Source of the DNA: an uncultured Lachnospiraceae bacterium
GTDB lineage: Bacteria; Bacillota; Clostridia; Lachnospirales; Lachnospiraceae
NCBI GenBank assembly: GCA_949502235.1
Contig: CATBDC010000008.1
Coordinates: 33,831 to 97,830 of the forward strand
Direction: 5' to 3'
DNA: 64,000 bases
The notes below the pieces were generated by a model. That model had not been told where the DNA came from, made no database searches, and saw only the letters and a list, made by a program, of their open reading frames with translations. A program made the translations under genes and the position numbers. Below are positions 1-8,600 of the stretch, piece by piece. How positions within the stretch are numbered: position 1 is the stretch's first letter; the number at the start of each line of letters is the position of its first letter.

Positions 1-902
1 TCTACTGTTGTTTCTATCTTCTTATTAACTACAATGCTTACATCAAAGCTTGTCCCGCCGATATCAAAACCGATAAGATTATTTCTATTTATGACACTGG
101 CACCTATGGCCCCTCCTACGGGCCCGGACATGAGAGTATACACCGCCGTGTATGCTGCCAGCTCTGCCCGGATCACTCCGCCGCTTGACTGCATCATATA
201 CAGAGTCCCTTTAAAGCCTCTTTTTTCAAGCTCCCTTGACAGAGCGTATACATGATTTCTTGTACTCGGAGCTACATATGCATTCATAACTGCCGTACTG
301 ACCCGTTCATATTCCTTCGATTCCTTTGCAATCTGGAAGGATGCTGTCACGATCATATCCTCTCCCAGCCTTCTCCTTAAAATTTCACTGGCCTTCTTTT
401 CATTTTCTGCATTGGCATAGCTGTTGATAAAGCATACGGCAGCCGATTCATAATTCCCCTTAAGGCGTAAAATCACCTCCTCCATCATGTCCTCTGTTAC
501 TTCTTTTTCTATGATGCCAGAGAAGCTTACCCTCTCATCAATCTCAAAAATATCCTTTCTGGGAATCAGAGGCTTCGGCTTATGATAATGGATATTATAT
601 ATTTCCGGCCTGTTTGCCCTGGCTATCTCATATACATCGCGAAATCCCTTTGTAGTAATCAGCGCACAGCGTGCTCCCCGCCTCTCAATCACCGAGTTAA
701 GCCCTGCCGTAGTTCCGTGTACAATGCTTGTAACCTGGGAGTACTCCTCTCCCATCAGCTCGTCAAAGCCTTTCAGTATACCCCTCTCTAAAGCGTCCGG
801 CGTTGTCAGGACCTTTGTGGTATCGTATTTTCCTGTCTCTTCATTAAAAAGCACCACATCTGTAAATGTTCCGCCTACATCTGCTGCTAATCTATATGAC
901 AT
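1..902 (-). CDS. Hydantoinase/oxoprolinase A-like protein (partial, C-terminus beyond window)
   Basis: About 300 N-terminal residues are visible; the rest lies left of base 1. The protein opens with the ASKHA-type phosphate loop ADVGGTFTDV, then HGTTAGLNSV near residue 60, SGPVGGAIGA and a second glycine-rich motif GFDIGGTSFDVSI. This order is characteristic of the HyuA/OplA family, which hydrolyses cyclic amides with ATP; some relatives carboxylate ketones or reactivate corrinoid proteins. ATG at 902 follows GAAAGGGTGAAAG. It lies 39 bases after the URO-D-like gene and probably shares its promoter at 1979-2007. Substrate is unknown; a HyuB partner, if present, would lie off the window. Confidence 0.85.
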   Translation of the reverse strand, partial: MSYRLAADVGGTFTDVVLFNEETGKYDTTKVLTTPDALERGILKGFDELMGEEYSQVTSIVHGTTAGLNSVIERRGARCALITTKGFRDVYEIARANRPEIYNIHYHKPKPLIPRKDIFEIDERVSFSGIIEKEVTEDMMEEVILRLKGNYESAAVCFINSYANAENEKKASEILRRRLGEDMIVTASFQIAKESKEYERVSTAVMNAYVAPSTRNHVYALSRELEKRGFKGTLYMMQSSGGVIRAELAAYTAVYTLMSGPVGGAIGASVINRNNLIGFDIGGTSFDVSIVVNKKIETTV

Positions 903-941
903 CTTTCACCCTTTCCTTCCTTCATATCTATATATCTGTTA

Positions 942-1901
942 TCAGCATTTTCTTGCCGCTTCCACGGCCGTGCGGATCCTCCTGTAATTAATTTCCGTGG
1001 GAAGCGTACAATCTGCCCCGAGAATAAAGCCTTTCCTTCCGGATTCCTTAACCACATCCTTTACTGCCAGCTCTATCTCTTCATCTGTTCCGTCCACAAG
1101 AACACCGCTTCTGTTTGCCAGGCCGCCCATAATCGTTTTTCCGGGGAAAAGGTCTCTCCCCTCCTTAAGGCTACAGGGAGCCTCATAAACTCCCCAGTTC
1201 ACCACATCCGCATACGCGCCGTAATCCCTATACCTCTCCATATTCAGCCTGTCCTTACAGATATGAAGGAAACAGTATCCCTTTGTATCCCGGATGGTCT
1301 GAAGAATCTGCTTATCAAGAGGTTCAATATACTCCGTGAACTCTTCGTCTGTATAGTATCTGTACTCCCCTCCAAGGGCCGCATAGTAAACGGCATCCAG
1401 GCCAATCTCTATGTATTTTTCCGCCAGGCGGCACATTACTTCTGTGATCCGCCTGTATACATCCAGCACTGTGTTCCTGTCCTGCCTGAAATGCTCTGCC
1501 ATGGCCAGCCTGCTGTCATCATAGCCGTATTTCTTTTCAATGAAATGAATTCCGCATGCCACAACGCCGTGCAGTGTCCCCATCATAAATCTGTCCGGCC
1601 CCCAGGCATCAAGAATCCGCTTTGTAAGCTCCGTCTGCTTTTTCATAAAGCCGCTCTCAAGGCTGAACGAAGGCAGCTTACTATAATCCTCGCCGCATGT
1701 AATCCCTTCACAATAGGGGATAAGATTCTCATTCATAATCTTACAGATATCCGTATCCGTTTCCTTAAAAAACTTAAGGTGCGCCTCCACTCCTGCCTCT
1801 CCATTCTCACAGCCTTTTGGAAAATGGAGAGAAAAACCAGAGGGAAGTTCCGTAAGCTCCTCCCCTTTAATAGCCGCAATTACCCTTTTCTTTGCATTCA
1901 T
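942..1901 (-). CDS. Uroporphyrinogen decarboxylase (URO-D) family protein, methyltransferase-like
   Basis: The 319-residue protein starts with NAKKRVIAAIKGEELTELP, the usual opening of URO-D-fold enzymes outside heme synthesis (MtaA/MtbA/CmuA-like cobamide methyltransferases and uncharacterised gut homologues). The middle has VYYAALGGE and the C-terminal part has GKTIMGGLANRSG and GRKGFILGADCTLP, matching the family's late glycine-rich strand. ATG at 1901 has AAAGGAAAAGAAA upstream. No heme genes are nearby. It sits between a promoter and a HyuA-like gene, so a catabolic or methyl-transfer role is more likely than uroporphyrinogen decarboxylation. That role is inference; the fold assignment is firmer. 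Confidence 0.8.
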   Translation of the reverse strand: MNAKKRVIAAIKGEELTELPSGFSLHFPKGCENGEAGVEAHLKFFKETDTDICKIMNENLIPYCEGITCGEDYSKLPSFSLESGFMKKQTELTKRILDAWGPDRFMMGTLHGVVACGIHFIEKKYGYDDSRLAMAEHFRQDRNTVLDVYRRITEVMCRLAEKYIEIGLDAVYYAALGGEYRYYTDEEFTEYIEPLDKQILQTIRDTKGYCFLHICKDRLNMERYRDYGAYADVVNWGVYEAPCSLKEGRDLFPGKTIMGGLANRSGVLVDGTDEEIELAVKDVVKESGRKGFILGADCTLPTEINYRRIRTAVEAARKC

Positions 1902-1955
1902 TTTCTTTTCCTTTCTTAATAATATTTGTAATAATACCAGGGTATGTAAAAAAAT

Positions 1956-2007
1956 TTAGCGCGCTAATCTTGTTTCTAATATTACTACAAATAATATCTT
2001 TTGTCAA
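1956..2007 (-). promoter_or_regulatory. Promoter and candidate operator for the URO-D/HyuA pair
   Basis: On the minus strand TTGACA (2007-2002) is followed after exactly 17 bases by TAATAT (1984-1979), a near-consensus sigma-A promoter. Close to the expected start of transcription lies a perfect 12-base palindrome, TTAGCGCGCTAA (1956-1967). A second inverted repeat, ATACC-AG-GGTAT, lies at 1934-1945. These are plausible sites for the TetR-type regulator encoded just upstream, but no binding data are implied. Confidence 0.75.
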
Positions 2008-2065
2008 TATATTTTCAGAAAATTCATTTATATCATTAAATATCATCATTACTGTTTTTGTAATT

Positions 2066-2098
2066 CAAAAAAAGCGCCCATTAAATCGGACACTTTTT
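2066..2098 (-). terminator. Rho-independent terminator after the TetR gene
   Basis: Read on the minus strand, AAAGTGTCC pairs with GGGCGCTTT (two G-U pairs) around a short A/T loop and runs directly into a T tract. It separates the tetR-type gene from the promoter at 1979-2007. Confidence 0.6.
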
Positions 2099-2130
2099 AA
2101 GAAAAACTCCGCTCCCAGCAAAAGCTTAGG

Positions 2131-2673
2131 TCAAACACTTCGCAGGAATAAATCCTTCACACTCCCGGCCAGCGTCCCGATAATATCCACCAGCTGGTTC
2201 ACATCGCAGTCCGGATTCTGGGCATAGGCGTGATATCCGCCCTGTATGCAGTAGGTAAGGATCACATTCTTCTCCACATCCTCCCTGTACTGGGGATATT
2301 TCTCAAATATCAGCTCCTTAATGCCCCGCTCGATCCTGTCCGCCAGATGATTTCTCTGCTTTCCCGAAAACAGTATGGTAATAAGGGAGTTCTGTGCAAA
2401 ATACGCATAGAAAAGCTCCCTTGTAAATTCCGCCGGATTTTCCTCGAAATACTCCGGATGGAGAACTCCCTTTGTAATGGAGGTCACGACCTCCCCGCAC
2501 AAAACGTCCGACAGCTCATAAATATCCCTGTAGTGGGCGTAAAACGTGGATTTATTAATGCACGCCTCTTCACACAGCTCCTTAACTGTTATCTTTTCCA
2601 GCTCCTTTTTAGAGCGGAGCAGCATAAAAGCATTTTTAATTGCCCGTTCCGTTTTTAATGTGCGAAGGTCCAT
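2131..2673 (-). CDS. TetR/AcrR family transcriptional regulator
   Basis: The 180-residue protein has an N-terminal TetR helix-turn-helix at about residues 8-55, including ITVKELCEEACINKSTFYAHY. The C-terminal ligand domain is short and helical, of the DhaS/YxaF-like type. ATG at 2673 has AGGAGGGG five bases upstream. It follows the APC permease by 12 bases, so the two are probably co-transcribed. The nearest candidate operators are the palindromes at 1956-1967 and 1934-1945 in front of the URO-D/HyuA genes. The ligand is unknown. Confidence 0.88.
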   Translation of the reverse strand: MDLRTLKTERAIKNAFMLLRSKKELEKITVKELCEEACINKSTFYAHYRDIYELSDVLCGEVVTSITKGVLHPEYFEENPAEFTRELFYAYFAQNSLITILFSGKQRNHLADRIERGIKELIFEKYPQYREDVEKNVILTYCIQGGYHAYAQNPDCDVNQLVDIIGTLAGSVKDLFLRSV

Positions 2674-2685
2674 GACACTCCCCTC

Positions 2686-4038
2686 CTATTTCTTTATCCG
2701 TTCTTTCACTGCAAATATAATAAGCCCCGCGGCAAACCATATTCCCGCCATCAGATACGCCGTGGTTCCTCCCTCGCCGAAATAAAGAAGCATCAAGGTA
2801 ATCAGAATAACTACAAGTGTCACTGAAGGCATCAGTATGCCTCCCGGAACCCTGAATTCCCCTTTCTCCGCAATCACCCCTGTCTTCTGCTTTTTCCTAA
2901 GTACCATAAGCGTAACAGAGATAATGGCGACTGTAACAGCCGAGCAGATAGAGCCTGCATTTATAATAATATTTATCCAGTCCGGCCGCAGAGACAAAAA
3001 CCCGCAGATAACCGCCACCACGGACAATGCGGCAATAGGCGTATTTTTCCGGGGATGAATCTCTCCAAGCTTTGCCGGGAGGAAGCCTGACTGGGCCGTT
3101 GCCATAACCGTGCGGCTGGCATCCATAATAAGAATACTCATATTCCCCGTAAGAGCCAGAAGGGCGGCCAGAGGAACAATAGATACAACCCATCCCCATT
3201 TTCCAGTCATCACGCGCCCAAGGGCAAATGCCAGCGGATAATACTGGGCATCAGCAGCTACAAGCTCGCCTACGGGGGCCATACGGAAGGTAGAAAACAA
3301 AATGAGACAGTTAACCGTAACCGTACATATAATTGCTGTTACAATAATCCTCGGAATATTTTTCTTCGGATTTTCGATCTCTCCCCCAAAGGACGCCACG
3401 GCAATAATTGCGCCGTACCCAAGCATAGCAAGAGGAATCCCTGCAATAATACCTGCCGAACCCATACTGCCGGATACGAAGGGACGCATATTGGCGCCAT
3501 CCCCATTTATGATTCCAAGAATAACATAAATGCCCAGAACACACAACAGCGTCATGGTAATTTTATTGTGAATCTTCCCAAATGCATCCGCGCTCCTGGC
3601 ATTTAAAAACCATGTGAGAAATATCCACAGAAGCGGAATCAGCATCCGAAGCAGCCTGCTTTCTGAAACCGCTGGAAAAAAGCTTTCCATATATGTGCTC
3701 ACGCAGATTGCGGAAAATGTAGTCCCGAAAATACTTGTATTAAGCCAGAACCACGCCGCAATCCACCCGGCAAAATCTTTCCCCTTCTGTGTCTTTCCAA
3801 GAACCTCATGGGGATATACATAGACACCTCCTGATTTTGGAAATGTTGTGGCAAGCTCTGCAACATTTAGCGCATAAAGCAGAAGAATCATTCCTGCCAG
3901 AAACCATGTGACAATTGCGGCAGACCCTGCCATGCCATAGGTAACTCCCGAAAGAGTAAAAATAGAACTTCCCACCATACCGCCAATTGCCATCATAATA
4001 CACGCCTTTGGCGACAATCCTTTTTTATTGCTGCTCAT
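2686..4038 (-). CDS. APC superfamily amino acid/amine permease
   Basis: The 450-residue integral membrane protein has about twelve hydrophobic segments. Its first helix carries the APC signature MMAIGGMVGSSIFTLSG, where the GSxIF turn contacts substrate in the family. Helix 3 contains AELATTFPKSGGVYVYP, and helix 6 contains GYGAIIAVASFGGEIENP. Together these mark an amino acid or amine importer or antiporter. ATG at 4038 follows AGGAGGTTTAT. It is preceded on the same strand by an XRE-cupin regulator and followed by a TetR gene, so uptake of the inducing substrate for this cluster is a reasonable inference. Specificity cannot be read from the sequence. Confidence 0.88.
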   Translation of the reverse strand: MSSNKKGLSPKACIMMAIGGMVGSSIFTLSGVTYGMAGSAAIVTWFLAGMILLLYALNVAELATTFPKSGGVYVYPHEVLGKTQKGKDFAGWIAAWFWLNTSIFGTTFSAICVSTYMESFFPAVSESRLLRMLIPLLWIFLTWFLNARSADAFGKIHNKITMTLLCVLGIYVILGIINGDGANMRPFVSGSMGSAGIIAGIPLAMLGYGAIIAVASFGGEIENPKKNIPRIIVTAIICTVTVNCLILFSTFRMAPVGELVAADAQYYPLAFALGRVMTGKWGWVVSIVPLAALLALTGNMSILIMDASRTVMATAQSGFLPAKLGEIHPRKNTPIAALSVVAVICGFLSLRPDWINIIINAGSICSAVTVAIISVTLMVLRKKQKTGVIAEKGEFRVPGGILMPSVTLVVILITLMLLYFGEGGTTAYLMAGIWFAAGLIIFAVKERIKK

Positions 4039-4098
4039 ATAAACCTCCTAGTCTGTCCGCATCCGGAAAACATTACGTTATTGTTCACTCCAAAAAAA

Positions 4099-4686
4099 TC
4101 AAAGATGTGCAAGGTATTCCCGTCCATAGGGCGGCGCGCCGATGAGTATAAACTCGCCTCCCTTTTCGCCGCTGTAGATAATATGCTCCCTGTCAGCCGG
4201 AAACACCAGGGAATCCCCTTCCTTAAGCAAATACTTTTCTTCCTCAACCACTACAATTACTTCTCCCTTAGTAACTGTGATAAACTCTTCTCCCTGCGGA
4301 TGTTTGTGTATATTTCTTTTACTTTTGTCCGGAGAATCGGGCGGAAGTGTTACAAACGTGATCTGCATGGAACACACATTCTCGGACGGTATGGTCTGAA
4401 ATACCATTCCGTCCTTCGTCTTCAGGCTGCTCCTGTCCTCCTTCCGGACTAAAACACTTTTCTGCTCTGTCTTCTCCAGAAAATGAATCATATCAATGCC
4501 AAAATATACTGCCAGCTTCTTAAGATTGTCTACCGTGACCGAATGTTTGTTATTCTCCAGCTCCGACAGATAGGAATAGCTCATCCCCGTATCCTCGGAC
4601 ATCTGCTTTAATGTGATGCCACGGATTTTGCGCAGCGCACGTATCTTTGTACCGATATCAAATTCACTGTTATGATTATCCTTCAC
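4099..4686 (-). CDS. XRE-family regulator with C-terminal cupin domain
   Basis: The 195-residue protein has an HTH_3 domain at about residues 12-68 (ALRKIRGITLKQMSEDTGMS, then SYLSELENNKHSVTV) and a double-stranded beta-helix cupin at about 110-190 (HPQGEEFITVTKGEV, then LVFPADREHIIYSG). This is the MerR-unrelated HTH-cupin architecture found in regulators of amine and amino acid genes such as PuuR. The start is GTG at 4686, behind AGGGGGG with 7-base spacing. The APC permease begins 60 bases downstream with no clear terminator between, which supports control of that permease. AT-rich direct repeats upstream (4738-4817) may be its own operator. Confidence 0.87.
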   Translation of the reverse strand: MKDNHNSEFDIGTKIRALRKIRGITLKQMSEDTGMSYSYLSELENNKHSVTVDNLKKLAVYFGIDMIHFLEKTEQKSVLVRKEDRSSLKTKDGMVFQTIPSENVCSMQITFVTLPPDSPDKSKRNIHKHPQGEEFITVTKGEVIVVVEEEKYLLKEGDSLVFPADREHIIYSGEKGGEFILIGAPPYGREYLAHL

Positions 4687-4737
4687 CTCTTATCCCCCCT
4701 GTTTTCAAGTCTTTTTGATGTATTCTTTCCTCCTTTC

Positions 4738-4817
4738 AAAAATATACTATATATAATATATTTTTATATTATCATCTTTCATATTAAATATCAATATACT
4801 ATATTTAATATATTTTC
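4738..4817 (-). promoter_or_regulatory. AT-rich directly repeated upstream region of the XRE-cupin gene
   Basis: Two similar ~25 base blocks, AATATACTATATATAATATA at 4741-4760 and AATATACTATATTTAATATA at 4793-4812, are spaced 52 bases apart. Each is nearly self-complementary. They lie within about 130 bases of the GTG start and include many possible -10 boxes, so an exact promoter cannot be chosen. An autoregulatory operator is the simplest reading. Confidence 0.4.
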
Positions 4818-4830
4818 AAAAATATAGTGC

Positions 4831-4870
4831 AAAAAAACTGCCGGAAACAATCTACACGATTTCCCGGCAG
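4831..4870 (-). terminator. Terminator after the DUF1703-type gene
   Basis: On the minus strand CTGCCGGGAA (4870-4861) pairs with TTTCCGGCAG (4847-4838) and is followed by seven T residues. It lies 15 bases after the stop codon at 4885. Confidence 0.8.
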
Positions 4871-4884
4871 CCCGCTTTTTATTT

Positions 4885-6465
4885 CTAATCCATTTTTACA
4901 TATTTTTCAATCAAACATTCATGAGTCTTCTCTTCTTTATCATAGTTGATTCCCACCAAAAGGATATCTCCCGTGTAACCCTCAATCCAGGAAGCATACT
5001 CCTTCTCTTTTATCTGCCGGATTGCGCCATCGGCCGTCTTATCCCATTTTAGCTCTATCACCAGTGCCGGACGATCCACATTCCGCTTCGGCAGATAAAC
5101 CACATCCGCGAAGCCTTTCCCCGAGGGAAATTCCATAATTGGATTTACATAGTACGCTTTCGCACTATAGTATGCCATAAGCACAGCACTGGTAAGTGAA
5201 CTTTCATGATTGTATTTCAGGACAGAAGAGGTTTCATTACGAATAGCAGACATTCCTTCCGCTACTGCGTCCCCATCCAAAGCCCATGTGCACTCCAGAA
5301 GCTTCCGGGAACGCTCAAGCGACTGGATCACTCCATCCCAGCCTCCGACCTTCACCGCCCGCATAAACTCCTGTTGAATCTCCTGGTTAGGAATGAACAC
5401 CTCACCCGTCTCTCTGTCATAGGTCAGATAACCGAGATGGACCAGCAGTGTCAGCACATCATCTCTTGTCCTAAACACTGTCATATCATTCTGGAATGTG
5501 GAAGGGTCAATCACACAGTGCCCATTTCCAAGCATCGCCAGGATAGCCTCCTTCAATCCATCAAAATTCAGATCTATATATGCTTTCAATGCTTCATAAG
5601 TCTCCGTCCCAGTCCAATAGCTTTGGATTTCATCCCACGTCAGGGCATCTGCAACAGATTTTGGATTATAGATATGAAGCTTTCCCACACGGTATCCGTC
5701 ATACCATCTTTCCACCTCTGCAAAATCCATTCCCTGCTGCTCACATTCCGCACGTATCTCCGCTTCCGTAAATCCAAAGTATTCCCCCAGATTCTTTGGT
5801 GAAATCATAGAATACTCATCAAAAATATTGATCGCAGAATGTTCCCCGTATTTCTTAATCGGCAGAATCCCGGTCATGTAGACAAGCTCCGCATAATCAG
5901 CCCCCTTAAAAAGCCCCCGCATAAAATCCAGATATTCCTTCTGTTTTTCCTTACAGTTTTTCGCAATCCGGAATATGCAGTCCCATTCATCAATAATAAA
6001 GATAAATCCCTTTCCTGTCTGAATGAAGATCTGATCAAAAGCCGTTTTTAATCTGCTGTCTGAATCAAAGCCCTCACATTCCGGAAACTCTTTGAGCAGT
6101 TCCGATATTACACTTTTCTCTATATTGCTGATAAATGAATCAAGCTCATCTTCTGATTCAATAAAACGCTGTACATCAATTCTGATTACAGAATGTTGAT
6201 TCAGATGTACCTTAAAGCTTTTATCCTTTTCTATCTTTAAACCTGCAAACAGCTGTGAAGAATCACATCCGCAGCTGTAATAAGCTGTCAGCATATTTGC
6301 AGCCATTGATTTGCCAAAACGGCGCGGACGGCTGACATATAAAAATCCTTTTTCTGTCCCATATACATCATTCAACTTAGAAATCAGCATACTTTTATCA
6401 ATATACAGATTTGAAAAACGAGCTCTCTGAAATGAGATATTGCCCGGATTTACATAGATTCCCAT
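4885..6465 (-). CDS. AAA-ATPase-like protein with C-terminal PD-(D/E)XK nuclease domain (DUF1703 type)
   Basis: The 526-residue protein has the family opening NPGNISFQRAR...YIDKSMLIS, a P-loop variant RPRRFGKS at 46-53 and a Walker B FIFIIDEWD near 155. The C-terminal nuclease-like fold includes GKGFADVVYLPKR followed by ALVIELKWDK, the D...ExK core. This is the AAA_ATPase-like/PDDEXK_9 architecture, abundant in Lachnospiraceae and Bacteroides and without a proven function; defence, recombination or restriction-like roles have been suggested. All domains appear complete here, unlike the relative at 48632-50028. It is monocistronic, with its own terminator. ATG at 6465 follows AAGGGAGACAGGT. 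Confidence 0.88.
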   Translation of the reverse strand: MGIYVNPGNISFQRARFSNLYIDKSMLISKLNDVYGTEKGFLYVSRPRRFGKSMAANMLTAYYSCGCDSSQLFAGLKIEKDKSFKVHLNQHSVIRIDVQRFIESEDELDSFISNIEKSVISELLKEFPECEGFDSDSRLKTAFDQIFIQTGKGFIFIIDEWDCIFRIAKNCKEKQKEYLDFMRGLFKGADYAELVYMTGILPIKKYGEHSAINIFDEYSMISPKNLGEYFGFTEAEIRAECEQQGMDFAEVERWYDGYRVGKLHIYNPKSVADALTWDEIQSYWTGTETYEALKAYIDLNFDGLKEAILAMLGNGHCVIDPSTFQNDMTVFRTRDDVLTLLVHLGYLTYDRETGEVFIPNQEIQQEFMRAVKVGGWDGVIQSLERSRKLLECTWALDGDAVAEGMSAIRNETSSVLKYNHESSLTSAVLMAYYSAKAYYVNPIMEFPSGKGFADVVYLPKRNVDRPALVIELKWDKTADGAIRQIKEKEYASWIEGYTGDILLVGINYDKEEKTHECLIEKYVKMD

Positions 6466-6565
6466 ACCTGTCTCCCTTCAACCTTTTTATTGCTCCTATT
6501 TTATCACCAGCCTTATTTCAAAGCAAGCGTAAAAACCCATTTACTGTTACTGTTTACCTTCGCTC

Positions 6566-6586
6566 CACCGCCAGGCGGTGATTTTT
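6566..6586 (+). other. Short GC-rich hairpin in the region upstream of glgB
   Basis: CACCGC-CAG-GCGGTG forms a six-pair hairpin and is followed by ATTTTT on the plus strand. It lies upstream of the proposed glgB promoter, so it is not an obvious attenuator. The surrounding 6466-6763 gap holds no other clear feature apart from the promoter and a degenerate TTACTGTTACTGTT stretch at 6541. Confidence 0.35.
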
Positions 6587-6639
6587 CCCAACATATCTCC
6601 TTAAAAGTTGCTTATCCACCCAATTGTCTATATTGTTGG

Positions 6640-6668
6640 TAGACGTTTCTTCTTTCATTCTTTATAAT
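6640..6668 (+). promoter_or_regulatory. Probable glgB promoter
   Basis: TATAAT at 6663-6668 is a perfect -10 box. The hexamer 17 bases upstream is TAGACG (6640-6645), matching four of six -35 positions. The predicted leader to the glgB ATG is about 90 bases. Confidence 0.5.
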
Positions 6669-6763
6669 AGCAAAAAAACAACTACTGTCTATTATCTATC
6701 CACCCGGATATGCGCATACTCTTCATAAACCGGATGGATACAGCATCAACAGGAGGATGAAAA

Positions 6764-8551
6764 ATGGATTTTTATGGATTCTATACCGGAAAAATATTTG
6801 ACGCATACCGTTTCTTAGGCGCGCACACGGAAAAGGAGGGCGTCACCTTCCGTACCTTTGCCCCGGCCGCCGCGCGGATTTCCCTTATCGGTGAATTTTC
6901 AGACTGGGAGGAGTGGACCATGAACCGGACCCACGATGGAAATTTCTGGGAGTGTTATGCTAAAACCGCGAAACCCGGTCAGATGTACAAGTACCGCATC
7001 TACAAACGTGACGGCTCCTTTACGGACCACTGCGATCCTTACGGCTTCGGGATGGAGCTTCGACCCAATACTGCTTCCATTATACGGGATTTGTCATCCT
7101 TCACCTTTCATGATGAAAAATGGATGAAGCAGCGGACAGACTGCAAAGAAAGCCCCCTCAATATATATGAGCTCCACTTCGGCTCCTTTAAAAAGCCGTC
7201 CGGCAAGGCTGACGACTGGTATTCCTACACGGAGCTTGCAGAAATCCTCATCCCTTATCTGAAAGAATATGGATACAATTATATTGAAATCATGCCCCTG
7301 TCCGAGCATCCCTGCGATGAATCCTGGGGATATCAGAATACCGGATTTTTCAGCCCCACTGCCCGCTATGGAACTGCCGGGGAGCTGATAGAGTTTATTG
7401 ATATGTGCCACCAGAACGACATAGGCGTACTCATGGACTTTGTTCCGGTTCATTTTGCCGTGGACGGCTACGCTCTGGCAGACTATGACGGAACCCCTCT
7501 CTATGAATACCCTCATTCTGATGTAGGCGTAAGCGAGTGGGGAAGCAAAAACTTCATGCATTCAAGGGGCGAGGTACGAAGCTTCCTGCAGTCCGCCGCC
7601 AATTACTGGCTGACAGAGTACCATGCTGACGGCATCCGCATGGACGCCATCAGCCGTATCATCTACTGGCAGGGCGAACCCGCCAGAGGGGTAAATAACA
7701 ACGCCGTGGCCTTCATCCGGGAAATGAACCGGGGGCTCAAAGCCCTGCACCCCTCCGCCATTTTATCTGCCGAGGATTCCACCTCTTATCCGGGCGTTAC
7801 ACGCTCTGCCGGGGAAGGCGGCCTTGGTTTTGACTATAAGTGGGACATGGGATGGATGAATGATACATTAGATTATTTCCGCACCGCACCCGAATACAGA
7901 AGCAGGGATTACCATAAGCTTACCTTTTCCATGATGTATTACTATAACGATGCTTATCTCCTGCCCTTTTCCCACGATGAGACGGTACACGGAAAAGCAA
8001 CGATTCTACAGAAAATGAACGGAGAATACGAGGATAAGTTTCCCCAGGCCCGGGCACTTTACATGTATATGTACGCACACCCCGGAAAGAAACTGAACTT
8101 TATGGGAAATGAGCTGGGACAGCTTAGGGAATGGGACGAAAAAAGAGAGCAGGACTGGGAGATATTAAAATATCCCCTCCATGATGCCTTCCACCGGTTC
8201 ATGAAGAATTTAAACCAGATTTACTTAAAGCATCCGGCGCTCTATGAAAAGGATTATGAAAACGAAGGCTTCCTGTGGATTGACTGCCATCAGGAGGAAC
8301 GCTGCATCTATGCCTTTGAACGCATGGGCAAATCACAGAGAATCGCTGCCCTCTTCAACTTCTCGGATAAGGTGCAAAAGGATTATACCTTTACTTTGAA
8401 AAATGCGTGTACATTAAAGCTCCTTATTGCCAGCGATATGGATCAGTATGCAGGTAAAAAGCACTATAAGACCGAAACGATTGCCTTAGAAAATGGGACG
8501 GCCTGTGTAACGCTTGGCGCTTACAGCGGAGTATATTATCTTGTTTCATAG
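6764..8551 (+). CDS. glgB: 1,4-alpha-glucan branching enzyme
   Basis: GlgB cuts alpha-1,4 chains and re-attaches them as alpha-1,6 branches during glycogen synthesis in the cytoplasm. The 595-residue protein has an N-terminal CBM48-like domain (VTFRTFAPAAARISLIGEF) and a GH13 barrel. The catalytic triad is visible: D294 in ADGIRMDAI, E337 in LSAEDS and D405 in FSHDET, along with EIMPLSEHP and MGNELGQ. At 595 residues it is shorter than most GlgB proteins because it lacks the extra N1 domain. AGGAGG lies seven bases before the ATG. No other glycogen genes are adjacent. Confidence 0.95.
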   Translation: MDFYGFYTGKIFDAYRFLGAHTEKEGVTFRTFAPAAARISLIGEFSDWEEWTMNRTHDGNFWECYAKTAKPGQMYKYRIYKRDGSFTDHCDPYGFGMELRPNTASIIRDLSSFTFHDEKWMKQRTDCKESPLNIYELHFGSFKKPSGKADDWYSYTELAEILIPYLKEYGYNYIEIMPLSEHPCDESWGYQNTGFFSPTARYGTAGELIEFIDMCHQNDIGVLMDFVPVHFAVDGYALADYDGTPLYEYPHSDVGVSEWGSKNFMHSRGEVRSFLQSAANYWLTEYHADGIRMDAISRIIYWQGEPARGVNNNAVAFIREMNRGLKALHPSAILSAEDSTSYPGVTRSAGEGGLGFDYKWDMGWMNDTLDYFRTAPEYRSRDYHKLTFSMMYYYNDAYLLPFSHDETVHGKATILQKMNGEYEDKFPQARALYMYMYAHPGKKLNFMGNELGQLREWDEKREQDWEILKYPLHDAFHRFMKNLNQIYLKHPALYEKDYENEGFLWIDCHQEERCIYAFERMGKSQRIAALFNFSDKVQKDYTFTLKNACTLKLLIASDMDQYAGKKHYKTETIALENGTACVTLGAYSGVYYLVS

Positions 8552-8556
8552 AAGCC

Positions 8557-8586
8557 AAATGCCCCGCAGCAAGCTGTGGGGCATTT
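8557..8586. terminator. Bidirectional terminator-like hairpin between convergent genes
   Basis: AAATGCCCCGCAGC pairs with GCTGTGGGGCATTT around AA (one G-T pair), giving a 14-pair stem between the ends of glgB and the XRE-Uma2 gene. T tracts are short, so strength is uncertain. Confidence 0.65.
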
Positions 8587-8600
8587 GACCTTCGCGGGAA

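Noticed and set aside
1263..1919. 218-codon plus-strand frame antisense to the URO-D-like gene
   Set aside because: No ribosome site or motif; the minus-strand gene has clear family motifs and start.
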